Source: Aphrocallistes beatrix | Taxonomy: Eukaryota; Porifera; Hexactinellida; Sceptrulophora; Aphrocallistidae | Assembly: GCA_963281255.1 (NCBI GenBank) | Contig: OY725493.1 | Coordinates: forward strand, 929,550-993,549 | Direction of reading: 5' to 3' | Length of the DNA: 64,000 nucleotides | Shown here: piece by piece, positions 1 to 10,476 of the stretch | How the letters are laid out: every line of letters begins with the position of its first letter | Numbering within the stretch: position 1 is the stretch's first letter | Translations under genes and position numbers: made by a program | The notes under the pieces: model-generated | Seen by the model: the letters and a program-made list of their open reading frames with translations, nothing else | Database searches by the model: none | What the model was told of the DNA's origin: nothing

Positions 1-439
1 TGGTCCCCTGGTGGTTCACAATAAGCGACTCTGACTGTATCTTTATTTATGATTATTCATACAAGGTTGATAGTTTATGTTGAGTCATTAAGAGACCTGT
101 TGAGTCATTAAGGGATTTTGGAATGCTCCGTAAAAAAATTTTCTCCGTAATTTTTACGGTCAATCTCCAGGAATTTTTCTGAACTCACTTGGCAGCTCTG
201 AGAATATCTTAGTTACGAATTCCGAATATCTTAGTTACGAATAGGACCATCAATTGTGAAACACACGGAATTATTCACACATTAGTGTTTAGGAATTCAA
301 GCTGGCTTCAATCATTTATCATCATCATTTTCTCTCTAAGCTCTAATCAGCATTAGACATTTTATTTATTCATTGAGTACATTCATCTCAGCTGACATGC
401 CCTATTAGTGTTTCAGATGTACGTAGATACATAGATTAG
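1..439. other. AT-rich spacer, no gene seen
   Basis: No coding region recognised. A 19-bp stretch beginning GAATATCTTAGTTACGA is repeated in direct orientation near 203 and 224. A short inverted repeat (CCGTAAAAA / TTTTTACGG) lies near 129-160. This may include the 3' untranslated region of the leftward gene that ends at 440. Confidence 0.5.
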
Positions 440-1127
440 TTAAATAAGAAATTGCAGCTCTAGGTATTGCAAATGTCCGTGTATATTATTACTGACTTTA
501 GCGAATTTAAGCTTTTTGTTTGATGCTTCCAACTTGAACTCACCGCTGTTATTGTCATCTAGCATGTAGCTTATTTCAAATTTGCATTGGTAGAAACAGT
601 ATCCAAACGAGTTGTCTACTTTAATTCGTTGCTCACACGGGACAATGGACCTTATGAATATCCTTGTCAAAGGAACAGTATCCATTATTTTCTGGATAGA
701 TTCCCTTTGGACACATTGCATCTTTCAAATGGAATTCGCAATGATCATTTTTACACACAGCGAGTATGTTTAGTCCTGGTACCACTGGGTGGTGTGGATC
801 AGTCCAATCAACTTCACAGCTTCCATATTTTGTAGGCTCGATTATGTTAGTTCCAGCGAGCTTGGTTGCTATATCTTTTGAAAGAGGAGGTTTTGGTTCA
901 ATGTTAGGTTGTGCTTCTTTTGGAATTATTTCGTTCGGTGACTTTTCAGGTTCATAATGAATTGATTTTTCTTTCACATTGAACTTATCAATATTTTCAA
1001 CGTTAACTGTAACGTTAACTGAAACGTAAACGTTAACTGTACTCTCCTTGCCACTTTCATTCTGCCCTTTCAGAGGCGCATCTGGTGTTTGACTATTCTC
1101 AGTGTTAGACATCTTTTCAAAATTCAA
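440..1127 (-). pseudogene. Cysteine-rich zinc-ribbon-like protein gene with apparent 2-nt deletion
   Basis: Two overlapping leftward frames (1127-633 and 721-440) read as halves of one protein. The first has a low-complexity N-terminus with a Val-Asn repeat (about residues 32-45) from a 12-bp minisatellite, then PGLNILAVCKNDHC and a run ending HCPV followed by a stop. The second frame resumes at once with CEQRIKVDN, FGYC and YQCKF. Joining them would give a CxxxxC...CPxC module with a following C...C pair, like a module I recall next to ubiquitin-like sequences in rotifer and mollusc proteins. The break is explained by loss of one TG dinucleotide near 650, where a Cys codon is expected after HCPV. 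It could be a real pseudogenising deletion, an assembly error or an allele. A second in-frame Met lies five codons after the first. Function is unknown; metal binding is inferred from the cysteines only. Confidence 0.5.
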
Positions 1128-2659
1128 AATTTTTTTGGCCCATACACGTAGTGTTTGCTAGCCGAAGCGCGCTTGTTAACAATTACCCTTCTCCAAAGGA
1201 TTAAACTCATTATTAGTTTATGGAGATCGTGATTGTATTGATTGTTAAATATTTTAATATGTATATGGATTTAAAAAATATTTGTAAATTTACGAATATT
1301 TTTTTCAATCCCTTATATATAATTTTTATTCACATATGTAAGCGTTTTATTCTTGAAATTGTGGAAATGTTTATTCATTAGTAGTGAGAAGCATTATCAT
1401 GAAAATGACAAAATTATTCTGTGGTTAGGGCAGGTTCGGACTACCAAAGGTGCACTACAGTATGTACAATTAGGATAATATATTTCGTATCTTTATAAAC
1501 TTTTGCGGTCAAAGAGTAAATTTCTTGAAATCTATTTTATGATGATGCAAACATTATTTTGTTATATTGATAACATTCAAATTCTATTGTTGTCACAAAT
1601 CTTATTCAGAAAACATTTTATCATTTTCTTCGTGGTTTTCATATGTAAATATTTTTAGATTGGATGGTAACCATGTAATTCGTTTTTTTGGATGGAAACC
1701 ATTTCGTATTGTGCAATTTGGATGGAAACAATGCCTTTCAGATTCTGCAATTTGGATGGAATCCACAACTGACTGTCATAGAGCCCGTGACTTTTTTAGG
1801 CTACTTGCAACTATTACCAATGTATAGCATAAACTGATGTGAACATGGTAAAATATATTCAAATGGAAATGGATTCTTTGGATTAATACCAATAAAATAT
1901 CTCGTTTTAAACCCTTCCTCGCTCTAAACGGTAGCATTTTCTAGTAATAATCCTAACCAATACATACATGATGGCGTTAGTGTTCATAAGTGTCATAATT
2001 CAGTTCAAATATTAATACGAAGAAAGGATTGCTATTAATTCAACAAATGCCTGAAAGTTTCATGGAACCCGACGCTAGTTTATACAGTTTTATTAGTGTT
2101 TTGTGATAATAAATTACTCTAGATAAGTGGTATTCTCCCGTCTGAACTTAGCTCGTCCTATACAAGGATTCTGTTCAAATTATATTTTAGGAATTTTAAT
2201 GCAAGAATTGCGATAGTTTATTACGTAAATATTGTGTGAGCAGACGCACCGACTTTATATTTTAAATGATAGATAAGTCATATATCCGAATTATTTAAAT
2301 ACTTATACAGCGATCGTCGGTGATTAATATCAGTGTTCATCGATGAGGCTTTTTTGTACTTTTTAAGAATGCATATTACATGTTATGCTAGCCTGCACAG
2401 CTTAGAGCTGTAGTACGTAGTGAGAATTATGTCAGGAGCAGCTGTGTCGTTTTTTGTTTCCATCACTACATTGTTAGGAAGTTATGACGATTATATAAAC
2501 TTCTCAACCAAAGATGATTGAAATCATAGGATTATATTTATAAATAGAATTCCTAACGCAATGACAGGAATTATTTATTATGGAATACCAGACTTCACTT
2601 ATCAACCTGTTAAAGCATTGTCTATGCCAAAGCGTATTTTATCCTGCAGTCTTTGTGAC
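1128..2659. other. AT-rich spacer with a short degenerate repeat
   Basis: No convincing gene. Around 1655-1770 the motif TTTGGATGGAA recurs four times at uneven spacing, which keeps a frame open by chance. The rest is AT-rich sequence without recognisable coding content. Confidence 0.45.
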
Positions 2660-3053
2660 CTGGGGCCTTATTCACTAAGAAAACTTAAGATTTGCTTAAC
2701 TTTATATAACTTTATATAGTGGAAATTTTGAAGAGTTGCATTACGATTTGGGTAAATAGATGTTCAATGATACCAATAGAAATTTAAACTAGCTAAATAC
2801 TGGAAATATTCCAAGTCACTCTCGAAATATTCGTGATGTCATACTTAAGTATTATGACGTCATACTTAACTTAAAATATTACGTAACTTTCTGAAAAGTT
2901 CACCAAATGAGTCAAAATTTGTCAAGCATTTCAATTGTACCACTTAAAATTAATAGAGTATGCAATCTATTTGAATTCTTTAAAAATCTCTTCTAATTTT
3001 GAAGATTCAAAAGTTAAGCAAATCTTAAGTTTTCTTAGTGAATAAGGCCCCAG
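2660..3053. mobile_element. MITE-like element with 44-bp terminal inverted repeats
   Basis: The first 44 bases, starting CTGGGGCCTTATTCACTAAG, match the reverse complement of 3010-3053 perfectly by eye. The 394-bp body is AT-rich with no coding capacity. I could not find a convincing target-site duplication, so the superfamily is open. Perfect long arms suggest a fairly young non-autonomous DNA transposon. Confidence 0.75.
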
Positions 3054-4208
3054 TTCTCCAGCTGATCAAATACCTTTCAAATAATGTCTGCTATATTCAT
3101 GTGGGAACTTTCATTTCATTTTCAACTGTGATGACTCAATGTGCAGTCATGAGCCGAGGATTTCATTTCTAAGTATAGCATGAAAATTTAAAATCTCTTC
3201 CTTCTTGAACTACCACTCACTTGTATTTCACACAGTTGACGGCTGGAGAGGCTAATTAAGGAAGAAAATTGTAAACAGGGTTGCATCTAGCTCCCTTAAT
3301 CTAATCCCCTGAAAATATTGTAGATCCCTTAAACGAACACAAAGTATTTTTTAATTCTAGTTGATATTGAGAATCCGTATTGGAGAAATGTTTATATTAG
3401 ACTTCTACCTACATTATTATATTAATTATTTTAATTATTAATACAGCAGAACCTCATTCATACGAACACCAGAGGATGGTCGAAATTTGTTCTTGTTATC
3501 CGTGTTTGGATAAACGAGGTTTTGCTTATATTAATAGTAAGCATTCACGCCAATCTGCTGAACTAATCGCTTACTTTTAAATCTTTGAATTTTATCATGA
3601 GTGTCTACTAGCTGTAGATCATGTAACAAGGTCAAGAATCAATTAGATTGCATGAAATGAAGTAATGGATGGCAAGTGAGTAGATTCAAATATAATGTTG
3701 GGTGCATTAGTAAGGTTGTAAATCTCTTGCGAAAGTGGATATATAAAATTAGAACAAAAAGCTTTGTTGAAGGAATCGGTTCAAATATTATTATGAGAAA
3801 AATGACTGATATTAAATCAACATAATACTACATGGAACTTAATTCCATGAAACCGAAGTCTGTGATAATAAATCGCTCTGGGTAATATTATTCAGGGTAT
3901 TTTCCCGTTCTTCTTAATTACCTTGTGTAAACATTTTTCCATCGTCGCATACAATAATTTTTAGTGCAACTCTCCTACTATAGGAGATGCCTTTGTCATG
4001 ATCGGCGTCTTAGTTAAACTAAATTTATTTATAATTGAATAAAGTTTAACCAATGCAGCCCTTCCTCTGATAATTGATGGCAGATAGTATCCACTCCTAA
4101 ATCCGCTTAGAAACCATTAAATATTTTGAATATTAATTTAATCAACTAAATAATTGTCATAAAATTATTCAACATCAATTCAGAAACGATTGTGCTAAAT
4201 CAATATAT
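3054..4208. other. AT-rich spacer containing one small MITE
   Basis: No gene recognised apart from the small element at 3444-3528, listed separately. The sequence near 3541-4208 shows no coding signature. Confidence 0.4.
3444..3528. mobile_element. Short pogo/mariner-like MITE remnant
   Basis: The left end TA-CAGCAGAACCTC and the right end (reverse complement TA-TAAGCAAAACCTC) form imperfect terminal repeats next to TA on both sides. TA target sites and CAG-type ends fit the Tc1/mariner-pogo superfamily. The element is only 85 bp and diverged. Confidence 0.45.
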
Positions 4209-4370
4209 TTATACATCTTCTTCCATGGCTGGAGAGCTGAGATTATGTTCTTCTTTTTGAGAATGATCGAGTTGAAATACTTCACCAGTACTCTGATTTT
4301 CTGTCTCCTCCTCCAAACACAGATATGTCCTTATCCTCGCGCAAACGAAGTCAACGAAATGGAAGAGCAT
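4209..4370 (-). CDS. Small acidic-tail protein, family copy 4 (53 aa)
   Basis: This leftward frame encodes 53 residues. It starts MLFHFVDFVCARIRTYL, has an acidic stretch LEEETENQ, then VFQLDH, and ends MEEDV. It aligns without large gaps with the rightward copy at 10477-10641: both share M-x-F-x-x-F/V, the RI-x-TYL core, an EEE run, FQL and a C-terminal MEED. That shared pattern is the evidence that it is a real gene despite its length. A TATA box (CCTATATAAA) lies about 80-90 bp upstream on the same strand. There is no signal peptide or Cys framework. The N-terminal third is aromatic and weakly basic, the C-terminal part acidic. I do not recognise the family. Confidence 0.6.
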   Translation of the reverse strand: MLFHFVDFVCARIRTYLCLEEETENQSTGEVFQLDHSQKEEHNLSSPAMEEDV

Positions 4371-4449
4371 TGATTCTGAGGTGTCGATATGATTGGTAGC
4401 GTGGGAACAACAACTGCTGAGTATTATGTTTTAAGTATGCTTGTTTGTG

Positions 4450-4459
4450 TTTATATAGG
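4450..4459 (-). promoter_or_regulatory. TATA box of small-family copy 4
   Basis: CCTATATAAA on the minus strand, about 80-90 bp upstream of the start codon at 4370. It is comparable in sequence and placement to the boxes of the other three copies. Confidence 0.5.
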
Positions 4460-5217
4460 CTGTAGAGGGTATGCCCAATTAACTATATCTTTGGCTGTGT
4501 TGTTTTTGCAGAAACGAAATTTTGAGCCTATATTTCTAGTTGATTATGTAAGTTACCACATTATCCCATTATATAAGTTACCCCACGGATACGCTATCAT
4601 CGTACTTAGTAGTAGTAGTGGAATGAAGTTTCTCTAATTTTCTGGCTTTTTTCCTTTTGTGTATTAACAATTGAAAGAGTTTCCTAGTTCTATTTTGGAA
4701 CCCAAAGAGCAAATAACTTTAATAATATTAATTAATTAATTAATAATAAGGAACGACTTGGCTTCCAAGGTATAAATCGTGGAATGCTAGGATAATACCA
4801 CTATGAATTATGCTGTCAGGCTTCTAAGATAGACTATCATCGTGTGCAAGTTATTTCATTGTGCAATCTTCTCGCATCAACGATGACCTCTGCGTCTATT
4901 TCTGTTTAATTAAATCACTCCGACTATCAACACATGATGATGTAGTACCATTTGTTTATTATTAGGATTGCTTCCACAAATATTTGATTGATGCGCTAGC
5001 CATGAACTCTCTACAAAGGACAAAAAACATGTCCCCAATGTGTCCGTTATCTGGAGACTTCACTGTAATTTATTTTTTGTTGGTTTCGACGATCCACTGA
5101 ACCACTCATGATTACTAGCATCACTTCTGAGGTTTGTAATCAAACAACTTTTTAAAGATAACTTTGTTTAGTCGTGATAGTGTTTTAATAGATCTATTTG
5201 AATTCAAATCGATTTTA
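4460..5217. other. AT-rich spacer
   Basis: No gene recognised. There are TTAA-rich tracts near 4725-4745 but no coding or RNA signature. Confidence 0.4.
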
Positions 5218-5489
5218 CTAATACATGGTGATCCAAATACGAATGTACCCAATCACATTTTGACCTGCCCAGTCTCCATTTCTTGTACTAACCAAAAAGC
5301 CTTTTTTAAATATGTCATATACATCCCCTGTGTTCAAGAAAAACGCAAATGAACCATCGAGATGAGAACCTTTTGCACGGTATGGCACATACAGTGCCAC
5401 AGCTTCGAGACCGTAATCGATGAATTCCGGACGGAATATAAAACTGACAAAACACCCTATAAATCCTTGATTACTGAGTAAAACATATT
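5218..5489 (-). CDS. Possible 3'-terminal exon or truncated gene, unrecognised
   Basis: An open frame runs leftward from about 5496 to a stop at 5218 and has protein-like composition: EYVLLSNQGFIGCFVSFIF, then PEFIDYGLEAVALYVPYRAKG, SFAFFLNTGDVYDIFKKGFL and WAGQNVIGYIRIW. Alternating hydrophobic and polar stretches suggest a beta-rich fold. There is no ATG at its start. The sequence just upstream reads CCCCAG, which could be a splice acceptor, but the point also coincides with the edge of the decayed transposase on the other strand. It is therefore either a last exon or a gene cut by the transposon. I recognise no family. Confidence 0.35.
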
Positions 5490-5499
5490 CTGGGGATCA

Positions 5500-6450
5500 C
5501 ATTGTGGCAAACAGCCCCTGCACTCCAAGATGTGTGGCGTGTACTTTCGGAGATAGGGAACACCGACTCTTTCTACTTCCAGGAAAATGGGAAGGCAAAC
5601 AACACAGTGAGCGGTGCATCGCTGTGTTAGAGCTGCTCTGGTAGGATCTGCAGATAAGTACCCAGAGCTGCGCAAGAGGATGTGGTTTCAGCATGATGGG
5701 ATCACCCCCACACCACCAACGCCTCCCTTAACTGGCACTTCAAGAGGCGGGCCGTCAGCAGGAAGATGACTATGGGTGCCCTCCCTACTCTCCCTACCTC
5801 AGTCCCCCAGAATTGTGAAATGGGGTTATTTGAAAGACAGGAACAAGCCCCGAACACTTGATCAGCTGAAAACGAACATCAAACAAGAAATCAGAGGAAA
5901 TACGAGGGTCACTCAATAAGTTTTGAACCTGGAGTAGTTGCTTCCATTTGATTGTGTTGAAAATTCCTAGGATTATTCATCTACCTATTATTACTTGTAT
6001 CTTTGGCTTTGAGTTACTATATTGGACAAGTTTCTAAAATATTATACCACATATAATGGAGTGTCCTTGTGGACTCCGACACATTTGCAAGCAATTTCCT
6101 ATGAAATTTTATTTATTCTCTTTATGGAAAATGATAGTTGGGAACAAACATAAGATATTCTAATTCAACACTGTGGTTGTGTTCTCATAGATGCTAATAC
6201 AAAATATCTTAGACAATTTCTTCATCACAATATTTTAGAAACTTGTCCGATTGAAATCAAACTCAAAGTCAAAGATAATAATAGGTAAGTGAATAATCCT
6301 AGAAATTTTCAACAAAATCAAACGGAAGCAACTACTCCAGGCTCAAAACATATTGAGTGACCCTCGTAGCAAGGCTGTATTTCACGCTGCGACTGAAGAA
6401 TGTCCAGGATCACAACAGTTGCTACATCGAGTACTTCTTCTAAACCCAAG
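5500..6450 (+). pseudogene. Decayed mariner/Tc-type transposase, interrupted by a MITE
   Basis: Pieces of a DDE transposase can be read in shifting frames: FYFQENGKANNTVSG near 5570, MWFQHDGIT near 5678, then after frame breaks GYLKDRNKPRTLDQLK near 5825-5870. Downstream of the element at 5903-6366 the tail resumes as RLKNVQDHNSCYIEYF and a stop. The order matches the C-terminal half of mariner/Tc-like transposases (FQxDGA block, WGYLKD block, Arg-rich tail). In-frame stops and frameshifts show it is dead. A possible outer end, GGACCACCCGGTATA, lies near 6570-6585. The N-terminal half is missing. Confidence 0.65.
5903..6366. mobile_element. Foldback MITE with TA target site, inserted in a dead transposase
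   Basis: The left end CGAGGGTCACTCAATAAG is mirrored by GTGACCCTCG at the right end. The arms stay complementary for roughly 100 bp with a few mismatches. The element is bounded by TA on both sides (5901-5902 and 6367-6368), as expected for Tc1/mariner insertion. Transposase sequence continues on both flanks, so the insertion came after that element arrived. No coding capacity. Confidence 0.8.
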
Positions 6451-6585
6451 ATATTTCAAGCTTGAAAACCATGATATTTATAGAATATGTTTTCTAGATA
6501 TTTCTGGGGTTTCATTGCTTTAAGAATAAAATTGACTGAACAATGAATAATTTTTTTGGAAATCTATTTTGGACCACCCGGTATA

Positions 6586-7195
6586 TAGAATTTACAATGT
6601 TTGGTAGAAATTCTACTCAATTTAATTTAAAGTGTAGGTAGAAGGAGTCAAGGAGCACAAACTAATGGCAAGTTATCATATTTAGATTGTTAATGGTAAT
6701 TGGAGATGAGGCTTCGTAACCAAACTATGCAGAGCTGTTCAGAGAGACTTCAAACTGTGTATTTTCTACCTAAATTCTACCAGCATAATTGCTCTAATTA
6801 ATAATACAATAGTGAGTCTTCACACTAATCTACTCAATGAATTACACTTTTAAATATTCTCAAGAATCATTTCATGGATGTCTTGTAGATTTACATAACG
6901 AAGTTAAAAGTAGTGCTTAAATTCCATAGAATTGCGTTTAACAGACCTTATACTTAATGAACTGAGGAAAGTTCATGCAAGGAAGTACCGTTGAGTTACT
7001 CAGAGTGATTAAAAATGGCATAAAACTTGATTCCTTATAAGTTCTTTTTGATTTAATATCGTTCCTTTCTCCCCACATTATCAATTAAACTTACGTAGCC
7101 CTCCACAAAGCTTCTAATTTTATAACTCTATTTCCTTCGTTCCAGTCCACAGTCTTAATTGTGTTTCTACCACTTCACCACTGCACTCTAACACC
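6586..7195. other. AT-rich spacer
   Basis: No gene or repeat recognised. Confidence 0.35.
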
Positions 7196-7212
7196 TTGGA
7201 TCGGATTGAAGT

Positions 7213-7222
7213 AGTATATAAG
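7213..7222 (+). promoter_or_regulatory. TATA box of small-family copy 1
   Basis: AGTATATAAG about 45-50 bp upstream of the ATG at 7262. This placement favours 7262 over any upstream in-frame start. Confidence 0.5.
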
Positions 7223-7261
7223 CGTTCAATTAATAATCTAATTCATAAGATACATTTGGAG

Positions 7262-7426
7262 ATGTTTTCTAAAATTATTTGTTCCTGCTTCATGATGATA
7301 AAGAAAAAAATTCGTTTTGACGAAAAGCGCGAAACAGATTATGAAAACGTTGGCCTGGTATTCCTGAACACTTCTCTCGAAGAGGAAAATATCCCTGGTG
7401 CATCACTAGATTGCGAAGAAGATTAA
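7262..7426 (+). CDS. Small acidic-tail protein, family copy 1 (54 aa)
   Basis: This frame encodes 54 residues beginning MFSKIICSCFMMIKKKIRF and ending SLDCEED. The last six residues, LDCEED, are identical to the end of the copy at 9335-9505. Length, the aromatic/basic N-terminus and the acidic C-terminus match the other copies. The frame extends upstream without an ATG, but the TATA box at 7213 places transcription start inside that extension, so I chose the ATG at 7262. No domain, signal peptide or membrane span is evident. It is the most diverged copy at the N-terminus. Confidence 0.55.
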   Translation: MFSKIICSCFMMIKKKIRFDEKRETDYENVGLVFLNTSLEEENIPGASLDCEED

Positions 7427-8924
7427 ACATATCTTCACCTCACCTATTTTGTTTATTTACATTATTAATATAAATTTTAAAATTATAATTATAATATTGA
7501 CTGAATTATATTAAACAACACTGTTCACTTTCCTACACAGATATATACAAAGTAAATTTAAAATGTTATTTCAGGATATTTTAACATTGCGTAGATAAAA
7601 AGTGGAAATTGGGACCAAAATTCCAAGTCCATGCAGAGGTACAGACTAGAAGGGAGATGACAAGTATTTACTTGTTTATCATTCCTACCTGCCCCAGTCT
7701 TATCTTATGTCAATATAGATACAGTGTTTACACCACCCAGTTTATATCCTATATCTCGCAACAACATTCAAATTCAGTTAAACCTTAAATCTTGAAAATA
7801 CCCCTCTTAAAATTTCCAGTCTTCGTTGAAGTAATAAATACGATTTTCGCAATAAAAAAATTAATTCTATCTGTACATATTTTATAATTTTGAAATTTTG
7901 GATCTGAAGTGTTCCAATATGATCTACTATCGGTCTGTTGATGAACATTTATTTTTTCCATAGAATATAACTTAACTAATGCACCATTGCTTATTCTAGA
8001 ATCTGAACGCCAAAAAGGCAAATGCATTTATTTCGATTTCTATCTTTGTGCACTGCGAGACTTCGTTAAATGCAACCATACCGCAAAATTATAATAATAA
8101 TCTACTAACGAATTAGCCATCAGATAGCACTGATTCTTATTCTGATTATCGAAGGTCTTCCCTACTATTATTTTTAGAGAGCAATGAGTTGGATTCTACT
8201 TCATTCTACCATTTATCTTTTGATTTTAATCTACTCTACCTTAATCGCATCCCTAAGCACATTCAATGGAAAATAATTTATATACTAACCGATATATATC
8301 TAAACCGAATCAGTTATAATGTATTGAGAGATTAAATCCATATTAGAGAGAATTATGTATTAACCAGACACTAGGTAGAAGTTAGCAGTAGAAATAGCAA
8401 TGACAGCGTGATTATTATTTTATGTATATGGCTACACCATATCACCTTGAAATATCTGCGTAGAAGTAAGTAGAATAAAGTTTTGGAGAATATTCTACTT
8501 TAAATTGTCAGACAAGTTTTTGATTTTGAAACTACGTTCAGTTCTAAAAGATGTATTCAGTAGCATAGGTTTATGTTTTTGCGCACATATTAGGCATTAA
8601 TTACCCATTCACCCATCTTTCCCATCGAAATGTGTAGCCACCATGATGAAGTCCTTCAGATAATTCTCAGGACAACAAATGTATAGAGTGACCCGCACTA
8701 TGAACCGGTTTAGAAATAGGTAGGAATGCTCTTAAAAATGTTGGTACATTCCTACGTTGCGAAGGAAATGTAATTTTGTTTAATTCTATATCTCAATGGC
8801 AGCAAATGATAAGCACTAAAAGATGGTGCCATTGATAGATAATGATCTCTAAGTTTGTAACTTCCTATTCACCAATGATACACTCCGATTACCTAAGCAT
8901 AGCAATATTGGTAGTTAAACCTTA
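7427..8924. other. AT-rich spacer
   Basis: No convincing gene. Open stretches here are AT-driven and lack coding bias. Confidence 0.35.
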
Positions 8925-9062
8925 GGTATTTAGCGAATAAGTACAAATACAATTATGGAGCAAATTGAAATTTTGGGCATTCAAAAGTGAATGGCTCCAC
9001 TTTTGTATGCCCAAAATTTCAATTCGCTCCATAATTGTATTTGTATTTATTCGCCAAATGCC
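8925..9062. repeat. Near-perfect 138-bp foldback
   Basis: The arms (about 64 bp each) read GGTATTTAGCGAATAAGTAC inward from the left and GGCATTTGGCGAATAAATAC inward from the right on the complement. They continue complementary through CAATTATGGAGC and TTGGGCAT to a loop of under 10 bp. It is probably a small foldback MITE. It lies 270 bp upstream of small-family copy 2. Confidence 0.75.
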
Positions 9063-9290
9063 TGCTTTGAAACGTTGTTCATGGAACCACGGTTCATGTT
9101 TCAGAATGTAATGCATTCGAATTTCTTGTTTCTAAACTATCAAGCGTGAAATTTGGCTTTTTCTTTCCAATAACTGATTACATTGGCGCTTGATTAATCG
9201 GCTATGATATTGACTCGGTTGGATTCATCCTCAAATGATCAGGTATTATATCTAATTAACTTGCATTCTCTCTCTATTCACACTGCTAAC

Positions 9291-9300
9291 AGTATAAAAA
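9291..9300 (+). promoter_or_regulatory. TATA box of small-family copy 2
   Basis: AGTATAAAAA, 44 bp upstream of the ATG at 9335, giving a very short predicted 5' untranslated region. Confidence 0.55.
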
Positions 9301-9334
9301 CATTTTAAATGTATCTAACTTACAAAAATTAACA

Positions 9335-9505
9335 ATGCCTTTTCAATTTTTTCGCTTCTTTCGTATGAAGATAAGGACGGTATTTCGTTTCAGGGGGGAG
9401 AGCGAATTGGAAAATCAGGATACTTACCAACCATTGCTAATTTCTCATTATTCTATGGAGAGAAATACAGATTACGCGAACTCACTAGATTGTGAAGAGG
9501 ATTGA
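9335..9505 (+). CDS. Small acidic-tail protein, family copy 2 (56 aa)
   Basis: This frame encodes 56 residues. It starts MPFQFFRFFRMKIRTVFRF, has a middle segment containing GESELENQDTYQPLL, and ends NSLDCEED. The start shares MPF with copy 3, and ELENQ/ETENQ/EIEN recurs in three copies. The end shares LDCEED with copy 1. The first 20 residues are strongly basic and aromatic and the last 35 acidic, so the protein is markedly bipolar. No signal peptide is obvious. Function is unknown. Confidence 0.6.
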   Translation: MPFQFFRFFRMKIRTVFRFRGESELENQDTYQPLLISHYSMERNTDYANSLDCEED

Positions 9506-9590
9506 CACATGATGCCTACTGTTTTTTGTTTATTTAGGTTCTTTAGATACTTTTGTGATTATGTACAAGTAGTTATATGATATATGTAGT

Positions 9591-10153
9591 AATAGAAATC
9601 TCTACTTGTATTTTTCAACATTTACCGCAAATGGTGGGCGAATAATTTTGATCAAAATTTAATTTAATAAATCCCTTTGATATTATATCTCATACTAAGT
9701 ATATACGTATGATAGCAATGAGGTCTTTGAAATGTTATTTCATGAAATCAATCTTTCAGATTCATCGTCTGCAAACTCAATAATATGCTAATTCTAGTCT
9801 TGTTGACTAAGTTACCGCTGTGATGCAAGCCTTTGTTTGCATAGCGAATTCCAATCACAAATTCCATATCCAGGACCATGAGTTGAGTTGTGTGAATTGA
9901 GTAATGATTAATTGTATAAACGCTTCTTATACAAGCGTTTATACAATTAAATTAACCAACACTACCCAGCATTTTTGCTTCGCACTTTTATGCCTTCAGT
10001 GTCATAGAAAATTTTAATAGTAAGGATAATTGAAATCTATATTATTTTTCAATATGTACCACAAATGGACACATTATTTCGATTAACATCTAATTTAATA
10101 GAACTTTGTATTAAACGGTATTTACGTACGTTAGAAGTGGGATTCTGAAAATG
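9591..10153. repeat. Diverged tandem duplication downstream of small-family copy 2
   Basis: Sequence at about 9591-9735 (AATCTCTACTTGTATTTTTC ... TTTGAAATG) reappears diverged at about 10031-10153 (AATCTATATTATTTTTC ... TCTGAAAATG). The spacer therefore shows duplication of blocks around the small genes. A perfect 18-bp-stem hairpin lies inside at 9908-9950 (TTAATTGTATAAACGCTT and its complement). Confidence 0.5.
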
Positions 10154-10365
10154 CTAATTAAGAAATCAAACAAAATCAAATGATTAAATATTCAATTTAT
10201 TTATGAATATTTATAAGAGATTTTGTTTTTCAGATGTTATTTGACAATGTACAAGCCGTACGAATCACGTGTATACCAGAAATAGTACAATTCACGATAA
10301 TATATCAATTCAGTACTTTACCTAGATACTACATTACAGTGTGATTGTGTGTGGTGTGTCAAACT

Positions 10366-10376
10366 AGTATAAAACC
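10366..10376 (+). promoter_or_regulatory. TATA box of small-family copy 3
   Basis: AGTATAAAACC, 111 bp upstream of the ATG at 10477. Confidence 0.5.
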
Positions 10377-10476
10377 GAGAGTAGAGCACAAGATGCAGTA
10401 TAGTATTACTATATTATTGTAAAGGTGATAATCATTTCCGTACTTCAAATATAATCATATTGACACATCGGGATCA

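Noticed and set aside
1567-1827. 86-codon frame with repeated FGWK-type motifs
   Set aside because: The pattern comes from a short degenerate TTTGGATGGAA repeat; no homology, promoter or coding bias.
4389-4637. 82-codon hydrophobic frame
   Set aside because: It overlaps the promoter of the leftward small-family gene and has AT-driven hydrophobic composition.
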